A DNA stretch of 64,000 nt from positions 54,143,554 through 54,207,553 of the forward strand of contig OX485803.1 of NCBI GenBank assembly GCA_950295325.1, in the 5' to 3' direction. The position numbers and the translations under genes were made by a program. This DNA comes from Polytrichum commune. Taxonomy: Eukaryota > Streptophyta > Polytrichopsida > Polytrichales > Polytrichaceae. Each line of letters begins with the position of its first letter. Position 1 is the first letter of the stretch. The notes beneath the pieces are model-generated. The model saw only the letters and a program-made list of their open reading frames with translations, was not told where the DNA came from and did not search any database. Below are positions 21,421 to 34,509 of this stretch, piece by piece.

Positions 21421-24400
21421 GGAACACTCAATAATGAAGCAAAACCATGAGGAGGTACGTGGCCATGGAAACCAAGGAGCAAGGGCGGAAGGTCCCCAAG
21501 GCTCCCAACTTGGGGTTCCAAAAATTCCACCCTCAGATTAAAATTAACCCTACAAATATAGAATACGGTCAACAAATATAGAATATGGGCGTCAACTCAG
21601 GTTTGCACCCTGGGTTTGTCCCGGCATCCCGTGTTTTTAAAGATAGCTTTATTGTCTTTGAGTTGATGTTGTAGCACAAAGGTGTGGCTTCCCTGTTTGT
21701 TTTCATTTTTAATCAAATGCATCTAGCTATATTCTAGAGTTGAGTCATTCATGTTGTGTGTCCCAACGTACGATCGTAATCTTCTAAAAAAAATTGAGTG
21801 GTTCTGAACTTCATACTTTTACAATAAAGCTAAGTACAAAAATTTAGGTTGTGTCTTTTGTAAGTACTTATGAATTCCATCAATTCATAAATGTAGAATA
21901 CTAGGTAGATATGGGGTGCACAAAAAAGGAAAAAAAAAATGAGAAACTCTCATAAAAATACTTGTGCTTACATATGGAACTGACAAACTTATATATACAA
22001 GGTGACCTCCCCGGAACGACTTTTCATTTTGTCGAATGGCAGACAAAGAATCAATGTAGCCCAAAGATTACCTTACAATTTTTCTCCAACATATTTATGT
22101 TATACAACCCAAAAATGGAGAAATTATTCAACTGATTTTGACCACTGTAGGTTGCGAGGTTTGTGGGCCAATGTGTTTGGGATGAGATTCGTGTTGGTTT
22201 GGAGGTTCTAGAAGCAGTTGCCATTATGATAAATATTGGATGATGTGAAAGTGGTACTTAGAACGTGAATTCATGATGTGAGGGCCCACTTTAGAATGCA
22301 CATTAGAGAACTCATAGGAACAAGCTCCAAGTTGTTGTAATATGTAATTGAATTGTTTTGCTTAGTTACTGAGACTTGTTTTTAACTGTGTTCAAACTCA
22401 TGTACTGCTGTCTTTGGTGCGACAAGATGAGAAATTCGAGATGGTCAAGGGAATGATTTTATTTTTTTATTTTTTTATTTTTTTTGGTGAGGGAGTATGC
22501 TTACAACTTGTATGCATTTTGTGAGGATTTGGAGTTTGTTGCCATGAATTATAGTTGAGGAATTCATGATTCATAGTGGGCAGCCATATAGTACACAATA
22601 GTAAATAGAATGTGATTGGTGTATTAATTCTTGCTAGTATTGTGCACCAGAACTAGAATCGAATGGGTTATTTGCTCCTCACAAAATATAAGGATATTAT
22701 GTACTTTAACAAACGTCCGATGGGCCCCCTATGTTTTCCCATTGGCAGGTAGAGGAATTCTTACATTTGCACTTAGAAAAATTGTCATCCAAAAATTTTA
22801 ATGTCCAAAAATGAGAGATAACAATCTTTTGTTGAATAAAAATCGAATAATGACTATTCATGTTGCATGTTGACTTTGTGTGTTCACAATTTGTTGTTTG
22901 CCACTTGTGTAATATTGGATGGTACAAGTGCTACAAGTATATTTTTATAAGGACAACGCAAATAGATAGTATGGAATTTATGGTGGATAACAAAACTTTG
23001 ATGGTAAGAGGTTACAATCATAACATTATTCAGCCATGTGGGTCGGTTCCATGACCCTAGAATATGCCAATTATATTTTGAGGGCCTCCTAAACAAAGTA
23101 AGAATATTCATTTATTATTCAAACATTCACACTGACACTTGGAAATTTGAGTGGAATTAAACCGCTCGCACTATTCGCAAAAAAAATTGTTCATCCCAAT
23201 ATTATTCATTAAGAACACTACTTATAGCTACATTATCGCGAAAAATATTGACACTATTCATAATATTTTAGTATTCATACTGACACTATTCATTACTTGT
23301 ACCAACATCAATTTCTTGCCATGAAGGTAAGATAGTGGAGGCCCATGTCAAGTGCTAAATATAGAATGGAACACAACCATATAGCTAAATAATGTTATGA
23401 TCTTTGTAAGTAATCCCAAACGTGTTCTAACACACCAATTGAAATAAAAGGTCTTGTTCCAATATCTTGAAGTATGCAATCTAATTGGCTTTGTGCTCCA
23501 ATACACTCTATCCTCCTTAATATCATGCATGTGGCAACCAAAGTGCACGTGATATTAAGGAGGTCTACAATATTAACATGGATGTGTGATAATAGAGAAT
23601 TAGTGTAGCATGTGACATTATGAAATAACACAAAGTCAACATTGCAATAATAATATTATTGACAATGATGACAACGTGATGCATGCAAGCGTGTGGTTTG
23701 AATTCTGTAATGGATTATTTTAATGTCAAAACCCATGATATATGAGAGGGAAATGTAATAACAAGGAAGGAGATTTAGGCGGAGCAAATCCGTTCCCTAG
23801 GATTTTGGGGTATAAGCGAGGGAGTGGCATTATGGAGGTTAGGGTGTTAGCCCCATCAAAAAACTTGGTTCTTAATCTCGGCCTCGATAGTGGGTTCACT
23901 GGGTTGGAAAGAAATCTTATGTTTCCAAAGACATTGCATGTATGAGACTGCAAGATAAGGTAATCTACACTATAGAGTGTTCTATAATAGATTTCAAAAG
24001 GTCTCATTTAAGAGTTAAATAGCTCCTATCATAGAATCAAATCTTGTCTATCTATGACCTTTAAGCTTATCTTTACACATTCATCATGTGTCTTGGATCC
24101 CACACCTAATGAGCTTACACACCAACTTGGCTCTAATAGCCCTCATCAAGTGTTTTATATCTGACACCCTAGCCAACCAATCATAGCAAAGGAACAAGAA
24201 GGATTTCTCTTGTCTTTGAAACCATGCTTACCTTGTCATAAGGTAGAAAAACCAAAAACATAGAATAACCACTATTGGTGCACTAGATTAGAGGTAGAAT
24301 GATTCTTTTGTGGACCCAAAATGGCTAACTGTAAAGGTGGTGGCCCGAAAAGGATGCAGTGATAGGCCGGGATAGGTGTTGTTTCACCCCACTTGCAATC

Positions 24401-27400
24401 ACTTTTGGGTGCCATTGAGTTAATCGTTATGTGTGCATTCATATGTAGAGTAGGATATTTTGTTTGATGCTAAAACTAGGGAAACTAGTGTGCAAATAAT
24501 GGGTTTGACTTACACGCCTCTTTGGGAAAATATAACTAATAATTTAGAGGGAATAGTATCACAAAACAACTTGCATACCTCATCTTATCCTCTACTCCAT
24601 CTCCTGAAAACATTGCACAAACTTCAAGCCACTCCTTCTTCCCGAAATGACTTATTTTCATCATTTTCCGTACATCTACCTTAATTAGACAGACCGTGTT
24701 CCTTAATTTCCGTATTTGATGGACTCCACCTATCTCCGACACTAATTATCCTCCCTCATGAGTTCACTCCATTGGGAACTTTGGAAACCCTAGGACCCAC
24801 TTTCCCTAGAGCTCAATGACGTACAAGTTTACGTTCATTTGTATTGGATCAATGAGCACGTGTAACTTAAATCTAATCTTTTGTTAGAAATGTTCCATTT
24901 GTATTAAGAGCAGCAACAATGGAGACTTTGTCCACATTGAGCCAAATGGGGATTCTTTTTGCCGGGATATTTGGGGCAGGTTGTGTGCAAGTTTTAGGGT
25001 TGTGTGCAAGTTTTAGATCCCTAGAACGATCCATGGACATACGTGTGACGCGTCCATGGAGGTTACTGGGAGAGGGTTTTGAGAATCTTGAATTCATTGA
25101 ATGACCCCAGATTCTTGTCAAAAGATCTCATGCGATCATATGAGACAACATCACTCAGTAGTAGTAAGGGTGCTACATTGTGGGGCCAGAAATTTTGTGA
25201 GCATAATGTCTCTTTTATGTTGGACCACCTTTACAAAAGAACATTACACAACCCAAGTATTGTTCACTATACACGCGTGAACCGACAATCGGGTTGGACT
25301 GCTCTTTTAATGACTGATCATGAGTTATACAACTTTAAAAATAAAAAACTTATAGTTGTGCCTGGTAATCAACATGTCTACTTGCTAGGGTCGACGTGGA
25401 GCTCAAAACTTGCTAGCCAGGTTAGTGCTAGCAATAGAGCAACGTGGGGCCGGGAACTTGGACTTTCTTCATACATGTACTAAGCCTACCCCTCCCCTTT
25501 TAGAAAGGATGCAAAGATAGTAAGTTTAGTAATGTTATGATTTTACTTGGTGGTTCTTTATTTGAAAAATTATGACATGAGATGAGTACAACTATTATGT
25601 ATAGTGACCTATAATCTCTAACATAATTTTAGTTGACTAGCACCAACCAATTTAACTACATACCAAGTATGAAATGCAAATATTTGAAATAATTTTCATA
25701 TTAACCTTCAAAAGTAGCCCTAGTCCTCTAGGTGAGTCTCACTTCAACAATTCAAATAAATCATACCAATTTCACTTCAATCTCCACTCTCATGTCCTTC
25801 TTTTGGATTTTCTAATCTAGGTACATGCATGTGTGTTTTTTTTTGTTTTGTTTTTCATAACCTCTAAATAAAGTGAGATATTCAAAGTGCTAACTATAAA
25901 TGCACCCATCATGCACTCACCTTTGAGGATTTTGCATGATATGGAATCCATGGGTGTCCAAAATTTTCAAAATTGAGGTTGCACAAATGAGAGAATTTCT
26001 AGAAACTTGGTTAGATTTTTTTTTAATGGAGTTCGGCAAGGCATTGTCATCACCAAAATTTGTCCAATTTATATAAGGTTTTGTATGTGTGTTCTTGAAC
26101 CACTGTTCTTGTTCAATTTACCATGCCTTGACCCCTATGTATTTAGATAAGCGTTGTTATGTTGAATTCTAGGGGTATTGAGACCCTTCATTATTCAAAG
26201 AATTGCACTTTGACTTGGATTTTTAATACCCTTTCATTATTTTAATAGTCTAGAGTTCTTGGATTTCCATCATACTACACTACTAGGGCGTCTCCACTTA
26301 TGGAGCCACAACTAGACCTCTATTATTGTCAAAATATGGCCTTTTATGGAAAATTACCAGCATGGTAGGCCCACCCATAAGCCTCTATAAAGTGTTATTG
26401 CCATGTGTTGGTCTTCACTATAAAGGCCTTCTCTTGGCTTGCCAAGTATGGGGCATTGAAGGGCCCTTGAGGGAGGCATGGGCAATGAGTATTTTGGATA
26501 TCTATGGACTTTAAAGGTAGGATGTAGCATGCAATTTTGCTTTAAATGAGGAAATTTTTGATGATAGTGGCCCTTTTGCAGCTTCATGAGCGGAGATGCT
26601 CTTATAATTACTAAGAAATCATGTGTGAACCCCAACTAACACATCATTGCAAACAATTCAAATTATCAACACTCAATGGCAAAGTAGCAAGCATATGTAT
26701 TGACCATTAAGTCAAAGTGAACAAGGACAATGGTTTGCCCTTCCATTGTGATACAAATTTCATATACAGTGAGGGAAGTAGGCTCAATTCTATACAATGT
26801 GTCATTTCGAGACCATGGAGCCCTCCAATGGGTTTGAACCAAACATAGTACAAAATATGTGCCTCATTGGTACTATGGAGATACATATGAAGTATATCCT
26901 AAACTGGGTGGTGGATTTGAGTGAAAACCTACTTCACTTCAAAATTGTATGATTTGTGTGTATAGTTTAAGTATTTGGCAAGATCATGTTGTACGTTAGT
27001 GTGCCACAAAATTTGAAGCAAAATACATTTTCTTAAGGTCTACTTCACCCTCACTTTCCGAAAACCGACAATTACGGAGGTAGATTCTACAAACTTTAGA
27101 ATCTATCTCTATGGATGTAAATCATGTAGTTTGCAAATATATTTATGAAAACATCGTGATCCAACTTATTAGTAACTTTATGATGAATCATTATTATTGT
27201 TTTGATTGATATAACTAATGTGGCCACTTGCACCTTTGAAGTACTAGGGTACAACTTTTGTTCACTTCAACTATGCTAGGATGTGAGCATGCGAGCGTGA
27301 GCCTAAGAGCGGTGAGCAAGGATTGTGTGAGCCCACAATCTCAAAATTTTCAAAATGATGTAATTTCTAAATTCTTTTGGTTAACAAATAAAATATTGAA

Positions 27401-27790
27401 ATTTTATTTATTTAAAATACTATATTTATTTAAAATACCTATTACCACATGACCCATGACCGTGAATTTTAGATTAAATAGACCTCGCAAGGTGATGCTA
27501 TTGCATGTTTTAAAATTCATATCATGTTCAGGGAGGCCATCCTTAAGTGGGTTGACCAAGTCAGAGTACAAATAATTTAAAGGCAATTTTGAGGATGAGA
27601 GGGAACAAACATTGTGAAAACACCATAAGATGTGGAACATCGTATACATAATAAAATATTATTATATTATAGCACGGGATACATATTGGACTATAAATAT
27701 AATATTTGGCTATTGGAATTTAGGTATTTGAATATAATATATTGCTATGATATATTTACTTGATAGCAATCTAATATCTATCAACTAACT
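21421..27790. other. long AT-rich stretch, no supported gene
   Basis: No domain, RNA gene or element boundary recognised. The longest open frame (25079-25483 plus, 134 codons) has no motif, no neighbours that look like exons and no close copy, so it is not called as a gene. Poly-T and TTTTTTATTT tracts occur near 22460, and AT-rich inverted words near 27400-27440. Confidence 0.4.
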
Positions 27791-27793
27791 TGC

Positions 27794-28105
27794 TCACTCA
27801 CACGTCTTGATGATTTCGGCAATAACATGCACTTGCTTAACTTCATCCCAATTGAGGGTAGGAGCGTGGATGAATGTGTCTTTCTTGTAATCCAATTTGC
27901 ATAAGTAACAAAAAATGTAATAGAAGTGTTTGCAGTTTATGTACATGCCACACTTTCCAATGGATGTGCCGTTCATGCTTCCATAATGGGGACAAGTATA
28001 AGATGGAAATTTACAAAGTGTGATGTTATAAACTTTCTCATTAGAAGCAATCTTGGACGAAAACGTGATAATAGCACCAAGTTCAGGGTAAGAAAGGAGG
28101 TTCAC
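27794..28105 (-). pseudogene. SWIM-type zinc-finger protein remnant
   Basis: The minus strand reads ASNEKVYNITLCKFPSYTCP, followed by GKCGMYINCKHFYYIFCYL and KKDTFIHAPTLNWDEVKQ. A C-P-x...C-x-H core followed by a hydrophobic Y-I-F-x-L helix and K-x-D is the SWIM zinc-finger layout found in Mutator/FAR1-type transposases and in stand-alone plant SWIM proteins. The first Cys of the usual C-x-C appears as Tyr (SYTC). Upstream minus-strand frames (28436-28173) may be further pieces but do not join cleanly. Probably a fragment of a transposase-derived gene. Confidence 0.55.
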
Positions 28106-29580
28106 CCTGGTAATAATTCCAGTTACATTTCTTGCAGTCTCCCACTGATTGTGGTGATTTTTGGTGGGTGCCTTACAACTTCACAAACTTGTTTGTCATT
28201 CCAAAGAGATGGGATTCTTTCGGCATGTGTTGGTCGATTATGAGTCCACAAAACATGCTGAAATACCCTAGAGGAGGGGAGAAGTCGTCAAGGGGAAATG
28301 GACACACTGGATTGTAGGCAGAACCAACTTCTTTAAGCTCAATGACTTCAGTACGGGTAAGGTTGGTACTAGTAAGAACAAGGCAAACTTCAAGGATTTC
28401 GGGTCGTGTAAGAACATGGGAACACTTAGGTTCCATGACGCAATGTGCAATTTGGTCTAGAAAAAATTAAAACTCCTCAATTTCAATTGTTGTGCCCTTA
28501 TACTCACGCTTCTGCCCTTTGTAAGTAGGGGCAACAGTGGGTTCCCCATGCCTAACAACCAACAACTTGCATTTGGCTTGTGTGTGTTTTTGAATGACGT
28601 GACATCATTTCTTTGATTTGTGTAAGATTCTTGCTATGTGCCATTCCGATGTATCACTATATGTTTCCACCACAGTTTGGATACCTTCATAAACACTGGA
28701 TGATAACTCTATCAGAAGTTCTAGGGACTCATGTTGGAGAACACTATCATATGAGCGGTGAGCAGTGAGCAGTAACTAATGAGCGGATTAGGGTGAGAAG
28801 AAATCAAGAAACATACCCATTACCGTGGGTTTGGTGTCCTATTACCACATACTTGTAGCTCAAACATCAACACATGTTACATGCTGAAAACTAACTTGGG
28901 AATTGATTGCTCCAATTCATATGAACATTTGAAACAATGATGGAAGCTATAAAACAATGATGTTGTGGAAATCATTAGGGTTTAGGGATTTTAGACAATG
29001 GTCATACAAATCAATGTCCACTCTTAGTGATTATTTTATAAAAACTAGATAATTGCCACAAAAAAAAACATGTGCACATATATGCCAAGTCATGTGCAAG
29101 ACCTCTTCATGCACCTATATTCTATTCTATTATTTATTATTCTCCTTATTATTACAAACACGAACATTACATTTCTTTGCCTCTATATTCATGAATGTCA
29201 AGATACGAAGATCATAATGTTTAGATCTACTTTGCCTTGGAGGTGTAATGACGGTTGCTAACCGTATCGCCTCAGATTCGGCATACACAAGGAGAATCAA
29301 TTGATGAGGGGGGGACATCGCTTCCTTCATTTTTCTACACACAATATCCAAAAATGTTAGTATCAGTTGGTGGAAGACTAAGTAGTCCACAAGAAAAACG
29401 AGAATTTTAAAATCATTCAAACCAACAAACTTATGTATTCTAAATTCAATTTTTGGGTTATCGCCTAGCTTTCGAGCTAAAACCCCTAAGTTAGTGAAGT
29501 TTAGCGGCGATAGTCACTTCGGAGTTCATTGACAATGTGAAAAGAAGGCTATAGCCGTTCCAAGACAGTTGCAACCACCT
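28106..29580. other. no supported gene
   Basis: Intergenic DNA after the SWIM remnant. GAGCGGTGAGCAGTGAGCAG near 28754 is a short local repeat. Nothing else is recognised. Confidence 0.4.
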
Positions 29581-29582
29581 TT

Positions 29583-30180
29583 GCAACGAAACTTTGAGGA
29601 AGTGTAGTACTTATTGTTAGCTTTCTGTAAAGATCTCATTTGCTCAATTTGGCGTTCATATGAAGATTTGAAGACTTGAAGACTTCTCAAGATTCAAGTG
29701 TGTTGTGGCTTGTGGTTCATTGTCATTTCTGTGAATCCCAGCCGGATTTGGAGGCTAGTCGCATTTGATTTTTTTGCATCGTAAATTTGTTGCGGGTTTT
29801 GTGGGAATCCATAAAACCCCGTTTTGTGTTTGTGACAACGAAGTGGGATTGATGATCCACAAGGTTGTATTTTGTTGTTCCCATTGGTGAGGCACGATTG
29901 CTGGTCATTGTGGGTTTGAAAGTTTATGAGCCAATCTTTCGGACGTCAGCTCGTGTTTTGACGTCCCGTTTTACCCGTCCGAGGCATGTGGTTTCTTATC
30001 ATCCTACCCTCACCCTTAACCCATATAGAGCCGCAACAGGATAAGCCGACGGGAAAAAGTTTGAAGATTTGAAGAAACTGAAGATCGAGACTCTTGAAGA
30101 CCAGAGGATACGACGGTCCGATAAACAAATCTAGTTGCAGCCAAAAGCCCAGTGCTTTCCCAAGGCGGAACCCTCTCTAC
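29583..30180 (+). repeat. dispersed repeat R3, copy a
   Basis: Matches 47070-47650 in the same orientation at high identity: TTTGAGGAAGTGTA, TATGAAGATTTGAAGACTTG, CAAGTGTGTTGTGGCTTGTG, GTGACAACGAAGTGGGATTG, GAGCCGCAACAGGATA and AGCCCAGTGCTTTCCCAA. Both copies stop matching just after CGACAACGG. Could be a solo LTR or a fragment of a larger element; TG...CA ends and a target duplication were not found. Confidence 0.8.
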
Positions 30181-30181
30181 C

Positions 30182-31690
30182 CGACAACGGCCACCTATTT
30201 TATATATATATATTTTTTTGTATATGTGTTTTTTTCTACATATAAACACTCACTCTCATAAAAAGAATTTCCTTTCATATAGGTGGCCATTAACAACCAC
30301 CAATTTTTCATTTCACTTTATTTTGTATATGTGGTTTCTTCCACATGTATACACTCACTTATTTAATTTTCTTCTTCTTAAAGGTGGCTATTAACAGCTA
30401 TCATTTTTTCATTTCACTTTGTTTTGCATATGCGGTTTCTTCCACATGTACACACTCACTTTCATAAAAAAAATTCCTTCGATAAAAGTGGCCGTTGACA
30501 ATTAGTTTTTTTCCCATTTTTGTTTCTTTCGTATATATAGTTTCTGGGGGCATTCACGGTTGGGGTACTACTTTTGGGTGTCTAATGGAAAAAAATACTT
30601 TTTTAGATAACTTCACATGCTTGGTATGCTTAGATTTGTATTGTGAAGCATATTTTGGATCATACCTACAATTCATACTCCATATTGAGTACACCAACAA
30701 AGTTAATTTAGAAGGAATAAGGTCATCTAAGATATCATTTTGATTCCTTAAAGGACATTTAGGAGTGTTGTCTTAATTGTTCACCTTAGGATCAAGGAAT
30801 GAAAAGGACAACAAGAATTAATCGAAACGATCCCAATTTTTTTCCTCACAATCATCGTTCAAGTGTGTACCAACATAACCAAAAATGTATTGAATACCAA
30901 TTGCCCAACTTTACATGTGGCACCAAACATGGCCAAAAATACATATAATCACGGCCACACCTAAAAGGAACGTCTAGTATTAGAATTGGACAAAAAAATT
31001 ATATGAATGGACACATGACACTTATACCAAGGTACCAAGATGCAAAACAGGAAATAATTGGCCACCAATGCACACCTAAATAGCAAAAAATGCCATTGAT
31101 GTGGCCCAAACAAGTCATTTGACCCCTTTTCAAGTTTTATGACTTATCTACTTATTTCTTAGGGAATTTCTCTATTGTTGGTGATTATTTAATAAGAAAT
31201 AATATCTTTCTTGATATAGCCTATGAACTATCTACTTATTTATTTAAAATTTATTGATCAAATAATAGTAAATCATGATAAACACCGAAATCCACTAGTC
31301 CTTAAGTCCTTAAGTTCTTTGTTCCAAAAGTAGTACCTCAACCGTGAATGCCCCCTTCTTTTACATTTAAACATTGACATTCAACTCTTTTTTTGTCCTT
31401 ATTTTCATTTGAACTTGTTTTGGATATGTACTATCTTTCACATTTGTACACTCACATTCATCATTTTTTTCCTCCTTCTATAAGAGTGGCCGTTAACGGC
31501 GATTGGTTTTAGATTTCATTTTGCTTTATATATGTGATTTCTTACACATATATACACTTAATTTTATTTTTATTTTTTTCCCATAAGGGTGGCTCTTAAC
31601 GGCCACCTTATTTTGCATTTCATTTTACTTTACATATGTGATTTTTTTTACATGTAAAAAATCTTATTAATTATTTTTTCTCTTTTCATA
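30182..31690 (+). repeat. tandem array, unit about 104 bp, interrupted by a TIR element
   Basis: Units contain GTGGCC(A/G)TTAACAACCACC-like words, TTTCATTTCACTTT, TATGTGGTTTCTTCCACATG and CACTCACTT. The CACTCAC marker lies at 30248, 30352, 30453, 31449 and about 31555 (as CACTTA), a spacing of 101-106 bp on each side of the insertion. Each unit holds a small inverted repeat GTGG..TTCTTCCAC. No coding capacity. Confidence 0.85.
30546..31355. mobile_element. 810-bp terminal-inverted-repeat element with TTCT target duplication
   Basis: The ends are 32-bp inverted repeats differing at one position: GGGGGCATTCACGGTTG at 30546 and the complement ending TGAATGCCCCC at 31355. TTCT flanks both sides (30542-30545 and 31356-31359). 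Removing the element and one TTCT restores GTTTCTTTTACAT, which matches the array unit GTTTCTTCCACAT, so the insertion point is proven. No transposase is encoded. The 4-bp duplication does not fit hAT (8), Mutator (9) or Harbinger (3), and the superfamily is unassigned. Confidence 0.85.
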
Positions 31691-31813
31691 TGGGTAGCAC
31701 TTTTTGTGTTTCAGATATGAAAATTCTATCTCTTTTTTAAGATCAATAAAAGTTGTAATTGTTTATATTTTTTAGGAAAAAAATTTGTCAACACCTCTTT
31801 CCTTCTTGAACAG

Positions 31814-33180
31814 TTGAGGTATCAACCAAGGGTTAAATCAAAATTCAATACTCCACTATGTCGAATGGTTCCATTACTAGTTGTTAGGCATTTATTGAAA
31901 AATGATGTTATGAACTTGGCTGCATATTTTGTTGCTTGTGGTTATATGGAAAGCAATAGGATTTTTTCCGTGGCCTTGGAGAACAATGAGGGCATTACAG
32001 TAAATGTTACTGATATTATAATTGAATCATGAACTGACAACTGGGTATAGGCAAATGTTGCCTTAGAGAAAATATTACAAAATAATAAGGTCCTCAAAGT
32101 TTTATTTGGCAAAATGTTCATGATCTGGGACGGCAACCATCGTTTGTGAGCATGGTTGCCCATTATTAATTGAGACCACATTCACGATTCTACTTGACAT
32201 AATGTTGTTGAAAGTATTATTTTGGACGTCGAAGGATATATTGCAACTATGTTGGCAGCCTTGCATAAAGTCAATTGGTAATTGTTTTATTTTATTTTTT
32301 ATTTTTTATTTTATTTTCATTTGGCTTCTTATTTGTTAAGTTTATTTTTCTGTTGGATGTTCATTTTCCGTATCCTATCATTTTTTGTCTTATTTTGTGA
32401 TGAAGAACCAAAAATTTCATACTTTTACAAATCTTGTTCATAAGTTTTTCCGCATTTAAAGCATTGCTAGGCAACCACTTTCATATTTTGAAAAAATTGT
32501 CTTCAAAAAGACCTTTCTGTTGTTGATGACAAACAAATTTCCAAAAATAGAATTTGGTTCACTTTTATTGTTGAGGCTTTTAATGGATTTCTATACCAAG
32601 TTGTTTTTTTTCCAAAATATCAATTTTCCTTGCATATTTTTTCTACTTCTTGCAGTTTTCCTTCGTTCTTATTGTTCATTTGGATTTCTACTATCATTTT
32701 TTTATTGCATTTTTTTTATGTACGATTTTTTATATTCTTATATGTGTTTTTTTTTGTGTAGTTAAAGTTGAAAGATGTTGTTCCTGCTGCTCAAAGGAAA
32801 TTTTATGAACAATACCTAGATCATGTGCATTGGACTTTAAGTGCAGTTGATGAATCAGTTTTCAAAGTTGTTAATAAGGTGAAATTAACTTCTCATTTAA
32901 AACTTAAGAAACAACTTCCCATTGCAGTGCTTAAACATACTTCTTTGTTCTTAGAGCATGTGAAGTCTCATTAAAAAACTCACAATGACAGTCAAAAGAT
33001 GACTGAAAGAAAACTTTGGATGTTGGCAACTTCAGTTATTGACACTTCTATGAAGATTAAGTGGCTTGAGAGGTAGAAAGGCTCACATGCTCTTCGTGAG
33101 GCTCTCAAATTTCAAAAACCAAAATTCAATGATATAGAGTTTCTTAAGTGGTTTCATAAAGCTATTTGGTGAGCTCTGGT
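31814..33180 (+). pseudogene. multi-exon pseudogene with a DGNHRL (ParB/sulfiredoxin-like) motif
   Basis: A continuous plus-strand frame from about 31814 to 32280 reads CRMVPLLVVRHLLKNDVMNL, then NVALEKILQNNKVLKVLF, then MIWDGNHRL and LDVEGYIATMLAALHKVNW. It is interrupted by TGA at 32030, 32149, 32173 and 32191 and by TAG at about 32048. After a T-rich intron-like stretch ending TTTGTGTAG (32760) the text resumes with KDVVPAAQRKFYEQYLDHVHW, then MTERKLWMLATSVIDTSMKI, with further stops at 32972 and 33076. Several stops could be CGA to TGA or CAG to TAG changes. D-G-N-H-R-L followed by an A-W helix resembles the ParB/sulfiredoxin-fold signature; that link is inference. Later exon-like scraps near 33290 and 33630 may belong. 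Confidence 0.45.
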
Positions 33181-33199
33181 GATTTTTTTTCTTTTATCT

Positions 33200-34505
33200 T
33201 TTTTTGCTCATTCATTTTTTCCCTTGCTTCTTAGTTTTTTAAATTTTTTCAATCATTGAAAATTTTTTATCTTTATTTTGTATATGGCAGTTGGCTGTTG
33301 AGATCGATTTTTTTTTTTGATGTTACTGTGACTGATTTGGATGTGTCCATCAACTATCTTCCTGATGGTATGGACTGTTTTTCCATTATTTTTTTATTAT
33401 GTGGAGACAATATGCATATCATTATAGAATATTATATATTATCATGAATTTGGTGTAGATAAGGGACTTCACAAAAATCATAATATTGACAAGTAAATCA
33501 ATTTCAAACCAGCCATGTGAAAGATGTTTTATATGTATTTCAAATATGTCATATTCCGTGCTAAAGTCATTTTCAAATTTCTCATTTTTTTAGCTTATTA
33601 TTTTGACATAGAAAGTGAAGAGTGCATGTTCACAGAAGGGATCATGAAATTTTGGGATTCTATGCATTTTGAAAAATGTGGGTGGTATTTGGAATGGTTT
33701 TCTTAAAACACCTCCCACTTTTGATATCGCCCTTCGAAATTCCATTTAACCTATCCTCAAGAGTGCAAAGGTATTTCAAAGGCATTCAAATTCGTCGCTT
33801 AATCATTCTAAGGTATTATTCATATTTTAGTGTTTGCAATGCTTGCAGACCTTGCCTCTAACCCAATTTATATCCAACCTTTATGTTTACAATCTAATTT
33901 ATGTCTACAACCATGCTACACCTATTTTCAACATGAGTTTGCTTATACATTATATTCAATTACATTATTATTATCTCAACTTTTGAACGTATATTAGTTC
34001 ATTTTCTGGTACAAAATTGACATAGCAACATTTTCTTTTGTTGTTCATTTGGACTATAGACCCTTACATGTAATTCCATGGTCATAGGCCCCCAATGGAT
34101 TTACAAACCATAACTGGGAAAAATTTGAAGGCCCACAAGCTCATGCTTGCAGGCTCACATACTAGCATCCCCCTTGTTCACTTTACCGAGCTTTGGCTCA
34201 TTTTGCATTGTTATGCGTAGGTCATATGTAATTTTGGACATAATGTGGATTTTTTTCCAAGTCTATGTAGCCCATATCATGTACCTAGCTTATCCCGGAA
34301 AAAAATTAGGACAGTTATTGATCTTATACTACACAGAGAGAAAAAAAATTTGAAATACTTTATTACATATAGCTGGAAATTATGCAATTACTTGAGGCTT
34401 TGTTAGTTTGACCTCAAGTGTAATAGTTACCTTTCAAGAATAAATAAGTTTATTTATTTATTATATTATCTTATTAAGTATCCTATTTAACATTACGAGA
34501 ATGGA
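33200..34505. other. T-rich stretch, possible intron and exon scraps of the preceding pseudogene
   Basis: Poly-T tracts and acceptor-like TGGCAG (about 33290) and TTCACAG (about 33638) occur, but no exon could be confirmed. Confidence 0.3.
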
Positions 34506-34509
34506 CTCG

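Noticed and set aside
25079-25483. 134-codon open frame as a gene
   Set aside because: No domain, no exon-like neighbours and no promoter features; length is compatible with chance in this much AT-rich DNA.
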